Assembly (NCBI RefSeq): GCF_001574435.1
Contig: NZ_LOCN01000028.1
Location: 28,623-92,622, forward strand
Length of the DNA: 64,000 nucleotides
Direction of reading: 5' to 3'
Source of the DNA: Moritella sp. JT01
Lineage (GTDB): Bacteria > Pseudomonadota > Gammaproteobacteria > Enterobacterales > Moritellaceae
This document shows, piece after piece, positions 8,568-16,593 of the stretch. Numbering within the stretch: position 1 is the stretch's first letter; each line of letters opens with the position of its first letter. Made by a program: the position numbers and the translations under genes. Below the pieces are notes generated by a model. That model was not told the DNA's origin and made no database searches. It saw only the letters and a program-made list of their open reading frames with translations.

Positions 8568-10340
8568 TTAATAACCCAAGCTAAGCGCGCTCGGTCTGCG
8601 TGGGTCTGATGCGCCGTAAACGCCTTCTTCTGTCAGCATAATGGTTTGTGTACTGCCCATTGCGGGTTTAACTTCCACTTTATGTCCTTTACTTTTTAAT
8701 AAGTTAATCGTATCGATATTTAATCCTTTCTCAATACGGATCATGTCCGGTAACCATTGATGATGAATACGTGTTGCTGCACTGGCTTCTGCAATATTCA
8801 TATTATGGTCAATCACATTCATGATCACTTGTAGCGTTGTGGTGATAATACGTGAGCCGCCTGGACTACCTGTGACCAAATAAGGTTTATTATCTTTTAG
8901 GACGATGGTTGGTGTCATTGAGCTAAGTGGACGTTTTTTGGCTGCGACGGCGTTTGCTTTTCCGCCAATGAGGCCGTAAGCATTTGGTGTACCAGGCTTA
9001 GCAGAAAAATCATCCATTTCATTGTTGAGTAACACCCCAGTTCCATCAGCAACGAGTCCTGACCCATAACTAAAATTAAGGGTATAGGTATTGCTGACTG
9101 CGTTACCAAACTTATCAACCACACTGTAATGGGTTGTTTGGTTACTCTCGTAAGGCAATAATTTCCCTGGTGAAACGTCGCTGCTTGGTGTTGCTTTGTT
9201 AAGGTTTATTTGGCTTACTAGTTGCTTTGCGTATTGCTTGTTGGTTAGTTCAGCAACTGGCACGTTAACAAAATCTGGATCGCCTAAATATAAACTACGG
9301 TCAGCGTAAGCACGGCGCATTGATTCTGCCATCACATGAATCGTTGCTGCACTATTATGGCCCATTTTATCAATCGGGTATTGTGACAGCATATTTAACA
9401 TCTGAATAATATGTACGCCGCCAGAAGAAGGAGGTGGCATGGAAATTACCTGATAACCGCGATAGTCACCCGTAATAGGTTGGCGTTCTATGGCTTTATA
9501 CGTGGCTAAATCTTGCATTGTCATCATGCCGCCAGCATTACGTACCGAATCACTGATCTGTTTGGCAATAGGACCTTGATAAAATGCAGGACTGCCTTTT
9601 TTAGCAATGGCTGTTAGCGTATTGGCAAGGTCGGTTTGTTTTAATATTTCTCCCGGCTGATAACTGCTACCGTCTGCTTTATAGAAAATAGTCTGTGTGC
9701 TTGGCCATTGGCTTAAGCGCTTTTTCGTTGCCTGGAGTGAATTTGCTAAGTCAGGTGTAACAACAATACCGTCACGGGCTAATTTGATCGCGGGTGCCAT
9801 TACTTGTGCTAATGACATACTACCGTATTTATTTAATGCGAGTTCAAAGCCTAATACTGTACCCGGCACCCCGACGGCTAGACCATGAAAGCGAGACAGT
9901 TGACTGTCTGCATTACCTGCATCGTCTAAATACATATCAGGGTAAGCAGCTTGTGGTGCTACCTCTCGGTAATCAATCGCAATAGATCGTTGTTCATCGG
10001 CTAAATATACCAGCATGAAACCACCGCCACCTAAATTACCAGCACGGGGCAGGGTAACAGCTAACGCATAGCCAACGGCAACCGCTGCATCAATGGCATT
10101 ACCACCTTGTTTCATGATATCAACACCGATTTTTGTTGCAAGCGCTTCTTGGCTGGCGACCATGCCGTTTGCTGCCCATACCGGATGATGGATCGCCATT
10201 TGACTATAAATAGCGCTGGTTGATGGTTTAACGTTGGCAACTGTTTCTGTGTTCGTCTTTGCAATGGCGGTTGGTAACGTTAAACTAATGCAGCTGATGA
10301 GTCCAAAGGTAAGGCCTTTAATGAGGTGTGTTGTTGACAT
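8568..10340 (-). CDS. ggt: Gamma-glutamyltransferase precursor
   Basis: A 590-residue periplasmic N-terminal-nucleophile hydrolase that cleaves gamma-glutamyl bonds of glutathione and moves the glutamyl group to water or amino acids. It has a signal peptide in the first 28 residues. The large-subunit GGNAIDAAVAVGYAL segment is present. The autoprocessing site NQ-TTHYS makes Thr402 the new N-terminus and nucleophile of the small subunit. GSPGGSRIITT, LLNNEMDDFS and the final GASDPRRPSALSLGY are conserved. Length matches the E. coli enzyme. Nothing looks broken. A hairpin follows the stop. Confidence 0.96.
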   Translation of the reverse strand: MSTTHLIKGLTFGLISCISLTLPTAIAKTNTETVANVKPSTSAIYSQMAIHHPVWAANGMVASQEALATKIGVDIMKQGGNAIDAAVAVGYALAVTLPRAGNLGGGGFMLVYLADEQRSIAIDYREVAPQAAYPDMYLDDAGNADSQLSRFHGLAVGVPGTVLGFELALNKYGSMSLAQVMAPAIKLARDGIVVTPDLANSLQATKKRLSQWPSTQTIFYKADGSSYQPGEILKQTDLANTLTAIAKKGSPAFYQGPIAKQISDSVRNAGGMMTMQDLATYKAIERQPITGDYRGYQVISMPPPSSGGVHIIQMLNMLSQYPIDKMGHNSAATIHVMAESMRRAYADRSLYLGDPDFVNVPVAELTNKQYAKQLVSQINLNKATPSSDVSPGKLLPYESNQTTHYSVVDKFGNAVSNTYTLNFSYGSGLVADGTGVLLNNEMDDFSAKPGTPNAYGLIGGKANAVAAKKRPLSSMTPTIVLKDNKPYLVTGSPGGSRIITTTLQVIMNVIDHNMNIAEASAATRIHHQWLPDMIRIEKGLNIDTINLLKSKGHKVEVKPAMGSTQTIMLTEEGVYGASDPRRPSALSLGY

Positions 10341-10408
10341 GAATATTCCCTATTCGATTGTTCTGGTGTTATGTAATTGATATAACACAGCATAGCAAAT
10401 GGTTTTAA

Positions 10409-10431
10409 CTACCAACTTTTAGGTGGTAGTA
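10409..10431 (-). terminator. Possible weak terminator after the thioesterase gene
   Basis: ACTACC and GGTAGT form a short stem between the thioesterase stop and the ggt start. On the minus strand it is followed by only TTAAAA, so termination is uncertain. Confidence 0.3.
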
Positions 10432-10458
10432 ATTGCACGTGAACTCACATAAATAGGT

Positions 10459-11007
10459 TTAAGCCACTTTATCTACAGGTTCGCTGGTGGAAAAGTTGCG
10501 TTTGGCAATACCGAGATCTTTCCATATTTGCATATGTTCTGGTAACTGTGGTGGACGTTGCTCTATGGGAATTATTTCCATGACTTTATTCGGAGACACT
10601 ACTTTGCCTCGCTGAGTAAATACAGCCTTCACTAAACTGTAGTTACATAGCTTTCCATCGGCGACACATTTTTGCTCTAAGTAAAAATACTTCTCATCCC
10701 AGCCTAAGTAAGTGGTTTCTACATCGAACTTTTTGAATAAACGGATCTCACGAATATAACCGACCTCCACACCTGCCACGATGAAGTTTAATTTATTCTT
10801 CAATAATGGGTTGAATGTATTGGTCTGAATAGAATGATCCCAACGCGCTTTTTCAAGAAACATGAGATATTTTGCATTGTTAATATGTAGATTCAGATCG
10901 ATATGACGAAACCCTACTCGAAAAGAGCGCGTGATGGTATCGAAAAAGCCTTTCGAGTTTGTCTGCTTATTACGAAGGTAAAAGCAACGAATCAACTCAC
11001 TGATCAT
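10459..11007 (-). CDS. Acyl-CoA thioesterase-like hotdog protein
   Basis: This 182-residue cytoplasmic protein has a hotdog-fold thioesterase layout. The motif HIDLNLHINNAKYLMFLEKARWDH places an Asp at the catalytic position in a strand-helix arrangement typical of 4-hydroxybenzoyl-CoA thioesterase relatives. It is followed by the strand segments EVGYIREIRLFKKFDVETTY and LCNYSLVKAVF. Family members hydrolyse acyl-CoA thioesters; chain-length preference cannot be told. It is a single gene, read in the same direction as ggt but separated from it by 118 nt. Confidence 0.8.
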   Translation of the reverse strand: MISELIRCFYLRNKQTNSKGFFDTITRSFRVGFRHIDLNLHINNAKYLMFLEKARWDHSIQTNTFNPLLKNKLNFIVAGVEVGYIREIRLFKKFDVETTYLGWDEKYFYLEQKCVADGKLCNYSLVKAVFTQRGKVVSPNKVMEIIPIEQRPPQLPEHMQIWKDLGIAKRNFSTSEPVDKVA

Positions 11008-11693
11008 AAAGCCTCAATAATGATTGTTATAGGTAATAGAATAAAGAGTCTACTGCGTTCTTTATTATTGTCACGTCAATTGTAATTAAAATGTTAATCA
11101 CTACTTGTTCCTATGTGGTAAATCCTAATTTGGTTGAAATCTGAAAAGGATGGGGACCTCTTTAAATAGACATTAAATACCGCATTAACATCATTATTCT
11201 CACTGTAAATTAAGTTAAATCAACTTGATAAGTGTTTTATTCTGCGTGTTAAGCTTTTATAAGTTGTTTTGTAGTTATATATTCCAATATATTGGTTCCA
11301 TTCTCTATCGGGAATCGTTATATCGCTCACAAATTTAATCGGATTAAAAATTAAATGATAATTAGTTATTAGCGTTATTATTAGATATTTTATAGAAAGA
11401 AACCTTGTTAATTCCGTTACCAACCTTAACCTATTGATCAGTAGTGACTTTAATAATTAAAAATATAATTTAAATATGACCATTTGTTACCTTGCTGCTT
11501 TATTCCTCTTTAACTTAATTTACATTGAAAAATAAGTTGTGATGAAGATCGTCAAATCTAGCTAACAGCATTATTGACTGCCTATAAAGTGTTACATTGG
11601 TTTCATCTTCTGACAGGTAAGTGGTCAGTGAAATGATTAACTTAAATTAGCAATTTAACATGATAAAATTGCTTAACTATAATCGAGGCTATA
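11008..11693. other. Long AT-rich intergenic region, 686 nt
   Basis: The spacer lies between the divergent thioesterase and KdgM-like genes. An open frame of 67 codons on the minus strand (11220-11423) looks like chance in AT-rich DNA. One half-site of a CRP-like box, TGTGA near 11539, has a poor right half. No RNA gene or transposon is visible. Confidence 0.4.
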
Positions 11694-12377
11694 ATGAAAA
11701 AATTTGCATTAACTCTACTTTGCGCATCAATCGCTGCACCTGTATTCGCTGGTGGTTCTTATGTTACTGGTAATGTAAAGGGTAACACTGAACGTGATAC
11801 TGAATATACGCTTGAAGCGGGTCATACATTTTCTGCAGGGACAACCTTATTAGTAGAAGTTGCTGGTACTCTTCACGATGGCGTACGTAGTGTAACTGAT
11901 ACGACATTTGGTATTGAGCAAATGGCTTATACAAATGGTGGTTTATGGACTGCAATTGGTTACCACGATTTAAGCCTTGATGGTTCAGTAGAGGGCGATT
12001 CTGGTCAACGTCGCCCATTAGTTAAAATTGGCTATAATTTTGATAATGGTTTGTTCGTCAGTAACCGTACTCGTTTCCATTACAGTACGACAGAAAGTGA
12101 CTGGAAAGAGATCCGTTATGACAATGCAGTTGGCTTCAACATGGATAACGGTATTCAACTTAAACTGAATGTTATTTATAACCAACGTGGCTTTGCTGAT
12201 ACGGCTAAATTTGGTGAAAATGGTGATCGTGACAGCTATAACACCGAATGGCGTGTAACAAAGAATGATTTCATGGGCACAGGTATTGCCCCATACTTTG
12301 AGTTACGTGATGAAGACATGGGTAAAGATGAAGATCGTAACCTCGCGTTCACATTTGGTGCTTCTTACGGTTTCTAA
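11694..12377 (+). CDS. KdgM-like outer-membrane porin
   Basis: This 227-residue beta-barrel has a clean signal peptide cleaved after PVFA. The mature part consists of alternating amphipathic strands (YTLEAGHTFSAGTTLLVEVAG, LRDEDMGKDEDRNLAFTFG) and ends in YGF, the usual barrel C-terminus. Size and layout resemble the KdgM family of small monomeric porins specific for acidic oligosaccharides such as oligogalacturonate. The divergence is large enough that the substrate is only a guess. The neighbouring convergent DeoR regulator may control sugar uptake genes, but no linked catabolic genes are present. Confidence 0.68.
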   Translation: MKKFALTLLCASIAAPVFAGGSYVTGNVKGNTERDTEYTLEAGHTFSAGTTLLVEVAGTLHDGVRSVTDTTFGIEQMAYTNGGLWTAIGYHDLSLDGSVEGDSGQRRPLVKIGYNFDNGLFVSNRTRFHYSTTESDWKEIRYDNAVGFNMDNGIQLKLNVIYNQRGFADTAKFGENGDRDSYNTEWRVTKNDFMGTGIAPYFELRDEDMGKDEDRNLAFTFGASYGF

Positions 12378-12414
12378 GTCTTGACCGTTTAGCACAATAA
12401 TAAATCTTTTATGT

Positions 12415-12447
12415 AAAATCCCGCTTATTTGCAGTAAGCGGGATTTT
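12415..12447. terminator. Bidirectional intrinsic terminator
   Basis: AAAATCCCGCTTA pairs with TAAGCGGGATTTTT around a short loop, between the convergent porin and DeoR-family genes. Both sides have T or A runs. Confidence 0.9.
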
Positions 12448-12512
12448 TATATCGATAGCCTAGCTAATTATATGTGGTTATCTGTTCTGCATCCACAAAC
12501 CTGAATAGAAGC

Positions 12513-13280
12513 TTATCTCGGTGCTACGATGACCGTAATATTTTTTGCTTCAATTGCTGTGCGTTGTTCATCAGTAATATCAGCATCGGTAATTAACGTA
12601 CTAATCGTGTCCCATGCTAATTCTAAGTTTGGCATTTTACGGCTGATCTTATCTGATTCGACCATAACAACGACTTCTCTTGATACCTCGGCCATCACGC
12701 GACTGAGTCCAATTAGTTCATTAAACGTGGTACTGCCACGCTCTAAGTCAATGCCGTCTGCGCCGATAAACAGCTGATCAAAATCATATGATCTCAGTAC
12801 CTGTTCAGCAATTTGACCTTGAAAAGATTCTGAGTGTGGATCCCATGTACCGCCTGTCATTAATAACGTAGGTTCATTTTCCAAGCCGTTCAATGCATTC
12901 GCTACTTGCAGTGAGTTTGTCATGGTTATTAGCCCTCTCTTATTTGCGAGCTGCTCAATTAAACTGGCCGTGGTTGTGCCGCTATCGATAATGATACGAT
13001 TATGATCGCGAATACGTAACGCCGCAGCGATGGCAATTGCAGTTTTACACTGGGATACCTTATCTGTTTCAATTTCAGGTAATAGTTCTTTCGGGAGCGG
13101 AATTGCACCGCCATAACGGCGTAATAATAGACCATTTTGTTCTAAGGCTGTTAGGTCTTTACGAATAGTTACTTCTGATGTTTCAAAACGTTGTGCTAGT
13201 TCATCAACGCTAAGGTTACCTTGTTCTTCAAGTAATTTAATGATGGTATGGCGACGTTGTTGAGTGTTGCGTTTTGACAT
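12513..13280 (-). CDS. DeoR-family transcriptional regulator
   Basis: A 255-residue sugar-responsive repressor. Residues 1-60 form the DeoR winged helix-turn-helix (LSVDELAQRFETSEVTIRKD, then LLLRRYGGAI). The rest is a DeoRC sensor domain with IIDSGTTTASL phosphate-binding and IGADGIDLERGSTTFNE segments. Overall closest in feel to the SrlR/GutR branch, whose effector is a sugar-alcohol phosphate, but this is weak. No sugar operon sits beside it. The convergent porin is separated by a terminator, and the HD-GYP gene upstream has its own start. Confidence 0.88.
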   Translation of the reverse strand: MSKRNTQQRRHTIIKLLEEQGNLSVDELAQRFETSEVTIRKDLTALEQNGLLLRRYGGAIPLPKELLPEIETDKVSQCKTAIAIAAALRIRDHNRIIIDSGTTTASLIEQLANKRGLITMTNSLQVANALNGLENEPTLLMTGGTWDPHSESFQGQIAEQVLRSYDFDQLFIGADGIDLERGSTTFNELIGLSRVMAEVSREVVVMVESDKISRKMPNLELAWDTISTLITDADITDEQRTAIEAKNITVIVAPR

Positions 13281-13360
13281 AATTTAATGAGTTCTTGTTA
13301 GTTCTTTATTTAAAATAGGAGTGTAGCAATATAATGAATTAACGTCAGCAGTAATCTAAA

Positions 13361-14623
13361 TTAACTCGCCGGAAAGTATAAATTACTGCGTTGTATTAAG
13401 TTAAATTTATTTAACTTATCAGGTGCAATATCATTGCAACTAATCGCTTTAGCAATCGTAATATTATCCTGACCACAGTGGCGTAACAGCGGCTGTTTTT
13501 TTAGTGGTTCAAGTTTATTAAAGTCGACAATGAGGGGCTTTCGAAGGCTATTAATAATACCCATCAGTACTTGCGCTTGGTTGCTATCATAATTGACGAT
13601 TGTACCAATCGGATATATGCCCATCATTTTAATAAACTGCTCAAGATAAGTTTTGTTGTAATGCTTGTTAGCGGCTTTAAACAGTAATCCAATGGCGAGA
13701 TTAGGTGAATAACGATGCTGAGGTAAATTAGCATTACACATCTCATTATAGCGGGTGGTGATCGCAATTAACTGCGCGAATTTAGACATCTTATCTTGCT
13801 TTATACCACGTGGGTAACCGCTGCCATCAAACTTTTCATTACTCTGTAAGATGCTATTAATCACGCTATCGGCAAGCGCGTCGATGCCTTGTAGTTTCTG
13901 CGATGCATAAGCTGGGTGTTGTTTCAGATAATTAATTTCGGGCTTCGTCAATTCTGATTTTTTATTACGAATTGAAGCGGGCACCCATAACATACCGTAT
14001 TGGCTAAGCAGCGCGGTTTGCGTCACGATCGCAATATCCTGTGCGCTAAAGGACAATTGCTGCGCTAAGCGTGTGCTTAATACGGCGATATTCATTGCGT
14101 TTTGATAAAGCGGATCACCAGATAATTCTTCATTGCATAACACAAAGCTATAATCATGTTGTTGTGCAGCCGCTATTGTTAACTCACCAGAAAGCACTTC
14201 TAATTGTGATATTGCTTGCTGGGGTTGTAAGCTGAGCTTGCTGTAAATATCTTTTAGTATCGTAATCTTGTTTTGGTATTTTGAGCGCGCTTGACGGATC
14301 TGTTTCCACCATATCTGCTGTTGTAATACTTGTATTTTTTGTTCTTCTTCAGCGTATTTTAATGCAGTTTTTTGTTCTGCTATTTTTGCCGCTAAAGCAA
14401 GTTCGTTAGCTGTCGTATGCTGTGCTGATGGCATTGGCGTCACTTTACTGCGAGATAGGTCAACGGCAATCGTGTCGAAGCCAAGGTGCTGTAATATTTG
14501 TAATTGCTTTGTATCCTTAATTATAAATGAATTAAGGATAAAAGGGTGGGATGTCCAACCGATGGGAAGATTAATATAATGACCGACTTTAAGGTCTTTA
14601 ATCGTTAATGAGACATTTTCCAT
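13361..14623 (-). CDS. HD-GYP domain protein with degenerate active site
   Basis: This 420-residue protein has an N-terminal DUF3391-like segment (about 1-55), a helical linker, and an HD-GYP fold (about 160-340) related to cyclic-di-GMP phosphodiesterases. The fold is clear: DGSGYPRG is present at 266-273. Key metal ligands are not. The usual HD pair reads Ser207-Gln208 in LLSQYGMLWVP, the HHE triad reads Ser-Asn-Glu at 261-263, and the downstream D-x-x-D region reads TRYNE. It is therefore probably inactive as an enzyme and may bind nucleotide or partner proteins. A good AAGGA site precedes the ATG. It stands alone. Confidence 0.82.
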   Translation of the reverse strand: MENVSLTIKDLKVGHYINLPIGWTSHPFILNSFIIKDTKQLQILQHLGFDTIAVDLSRSKVTPMPSAQHTTANELALAAKIAEQKTALKYAEEEQKIQVLQQQIWWKQIRQARSKYQNKITILKDIYSKLSLQPQQAISQLEVLSGELTIAAAQQHDYSFVLCNEELSGDPLYQNAMNIAVLSTRLAQQLSFSAQDIAIVTQTALLSQYGMLWVPASIRNKKSELTKPEINYLKQHPAYASQKLQGIDALADSVINSILQSNEKFDGSGYPRGIKQDKMSKFAQLIAITTRYNEMCNANLPQHRYSPNLAIGLLFKAANKHYNKTYLEQFIKMMGIYPIGTIVNYDSNQAQVLMGIINSLRKPLIVDFNKLEPLKKQPLLRHCGQDNITIAKAISCNDIAPDKLNKFNLIQRSNLYFPAS

Positions 14624-15174
14624 TTCTATTCCTTTACTACCTTCCTAAGAATAACAACCTAATTGTTTATTGTGGCATTGTAAATACGTATAAATAATTA
14701 TAGGGAATATATTTATTGTTATCAAAAATTAAATATAGGTAATAGACATAGATCCAATTTAGTAGTCGTTTATTTTATTCACAGTCATGCTCTAAGTATA
14801 AAATAAAATTATTCAACGGTGATTAACATAATAAACAATGTTGAATAGTGAATAATACTAAAAAGATGAAGTATCCTGACTCTTTGTGAGAGCTTTTGTC
14901 CAATTGACTATACCTTACTAACCATTTTAGATAAATTTTATTTGCTTCATTTTTAGACGTTTTTATCGTTCATTATTCTTTAAATTATCATACTCGCCTA
15001 TTTACGCCTCAATGTTATCTATCACTGAATAAATCGTTGTACGTGAAACGGATTAACATAATAGATATTTTAAAGACACATACTTAGTACGTTGTAAACG
15101 CGAATGAGATCGATTATCATTACTGTTTGTGGCGATCAATAACGATTGCAGACATTTACAAATAAGGGATTTCT
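14624..15174. other. Divergent intergenic region, 551 nt
   Basis: AT-rich spacer between the HD-GYP and PyrD-like genes. It holds a spaced inverted repeat, TATTCAAC (14810-14817) with GTTGAATA (14840-14847), and the 13-mer GATTAACATAATA occurs twice, at 14821 and about 15052. No open frame or RNA gene could be supported. Confidence 0.45.
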
Positions 15175-16377
15175 ATGAGTGCTATTGTTGGGTTAAGGAA
15201 TTATATTTTGAAAATATTGTATCGGATATTTCGTCCGATAATATTTTTGATGGATCCAGAGCAAGCCCATTACGCGCTTAAGAAAATAGGGGTGTTTTTA
15301 GGCAGTAATGTAATAACACGATTAATCACAGGATTGTTATTTAATTATAGGCATAAGAGTTTGAACACAGAGGTCGACGGAGTCAAGTATCGTAATCCGG
15401 TCGGTTTATCAGCTGGTTTTGATAAAGATGGTGAACTTACAAAAATTTATCCATATTTGGGCTTTGGATTAGCTGAATTAGGTTCTTTTACCGGCGAAAT
15501 TTGTCCGGGAAATCCAGGTAAACGTCTATTCCGGATGGTAAAATCTAAGTCTATTGTGGTGTGGTATGGCCTAAATAACCTTGGCGCAGAAAAAATATCA
15601 GCTCGACTCGCTGACGTTGATTTTGGTGATTTACGTATTGGTATTAATGCAGCTAAATCTAATGTCTCCCCTGACTTTGTATTAGCAGAATCAATTCGTG
15701 ATTATCTTAAAACGATGACTTTATTTAAGGATATTGGTGATTACTATACAATTAATATTAGTTGTCCAAATACTCAAGATGGCGAACCTTTTGTTGATGC
15801 TGATAATTTAGGGGCTCTATTGGCCGCTGTGAATGAAAATATTAGAACGATTTCGGATAAACCTATTTATGTTAAATTAGCAGCAGATCTTACTTTTGAC
15901 GAGATCGATGTCATTGTTGATGGTTGTATTGAGTATAAAATGGATGGTTTTGTATTAACAAATCTTGCTAAACCAGGCTGTAACCAAGAGCATATTTCGG
16001 CTGAATACCCATCTAAACTTGGTTTATTACCTGAAGGAAAGGGTGCGATGAGTGGGTTACCGCTTCAGCGTATTTCTACGAATGTTATTCGTCATGTTTA
16101 TCGTCGTACCCGAGGTGAGCTTACTATTATTGGTGTGGGAGGCATTTTTACGGCAAAAGATGCGTATGAAAAAATCACATCTGGGGCTAATTTATTACAT
16201 ATGATCACCACCATGATCTTTGATGGACCGCAAAATATTAGTGAAATAAACCGTGGTCTAGTTAAATTATTAAAAGAAGATGGTTTTACTTCAATTGAGC
16301 AAGCTGTGGGTTCTAGAAACCCTTTACCAGCGTTAGCACTTCAAGAGACGATAGAGCAAGTAGCAGAGGTGGCTTAG
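15175..16377 (+). CDS. Class-2-like dihydroorotate dehydrogenase with Cys at the catalytic-base position
   Basis: A 400-residue FMN enzyme related to membrane-associated quinone-dependent PyrD. Residues 1-60 resemble the class-2 N-terminal membrane-binding extension (DPEQAHYALKK). NPVGLSAGFDKDG and PGNPGKRLFRM are class-2-like core motifs. GVGGIFTAKDAYEKI is the phosphate-binding site. At the base position, where class-2 enzymes read SSPNT, this protein reads ISCPNT with Cys197, as in cytosolic class-1 enzymes. It may be a true dihydroorotate dehydrogenase or a paralogue with another substrate. Length exceeds the E. coli protein (336). The stop is followed by a small gene after 1 nt. Confidence 0.78.
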   Translation: MSAIVGLRNYILKILYRIFRPIIFLMDPEQAHYALKKIGVFLGSNVITRLITGLLFNYRHKSLNTEVDGVKYRNPVGLSAGFDKDGELTKIYPYLGFGLAELGSFTGEICPGNPGKRLFRMVKSKSIVVWYGLNNLGAEKISARLADVDFGDLRIGINAAKSNVSPDFVLAESIRDYLKTMTLFKDIGDYYTINISCPNTQDGEPFVDADNLGALLAAVNENIRTISDKPIYVKLAADLTFDEIDVIVDGCIEYKMDGFVLTNLAKPGCNQEHISAEYPSKLGLLPEGKGAMSGLPLQRISTNVIRHVYRRTRGELTIIGVGGIFTAKDAYEKITSGANLLHMITTMIFDGPQNISEINRGLVKLLKEDGFTSIEQAVGSRNPLPALALQETIEQVAEVA

Positions 16378-16378
16378 T

Positions 16379-16549
16379 ATGTTTGAACAGGTATCTGTTA
16401 ATTTACCGCAGGCTATTTGTTATGAGTTTCGCCAAGCGTTAAGACAGGGCTGTTGGAAGAGTGGATTACTGTTAACAGAGCAGCAACGGCGAATCTGTGA
16501 ACAGGTTTTGTTTTATCATGAAGGTAATGATTCTAACTGTAATCATTAA
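16379..16549 (+). CDS. Small protein resembling DUF1315 (YeaC)
   Basis: A 56-codon gene starts 1 nt after the stop of the dehydrogenase gene and ends just before a strong terminator, so it is translationally coupled and co-transcribed. The product reads LRQGCWKSGLLLTEQQRRIC in its middle. That recalls the DUF1315 core, a Lys-Trp followed by Gly, then LT-E-Q. It has four cysteines and no membrane segment. The position between a tightly spaced stop and a terminator argues that it is real; the family call is tentative and the function unknown. Confidence 0.55.
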   Translation: MFEQVSVNLPQAICYEFRQALRQGCWKSGLLLTEQQRRICEQVLFYHEGNDSNCNH

Positions 16550-16556
16550 TAAAAAG

Positions 16557-16584
16557 CCCAGCTAACTCATTAAGGTTAGCTGGG
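16557..16584. terminator. Bidirectional intrinsic terminator
   Basis: CCCAGCTAAC pairs perfectly with GTTAGCTGGG around an 8-nt loop, flanked by AAAAAG and GATTTTATTT. It ends the dehydrogenase operon and, on the other strand, adhE. Confidence 0.9.
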
Positions 16585-16593
16585 TGATTTTAT

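Noticed and set aside
11220..11423. 67-codon minus-strand frame in the thioesterase-porin gap
   Set aside because: AT-rich, dominated by Ile, Leu, Thr and Asn, no ribosome site, no domain; likely chance.
11536..11560. CRP-like site upstream of the KdgM-like porin
   Set aside because: Left half TGTGA is good but the right half (TCGTC) has three mismatches in five; too weak to call.
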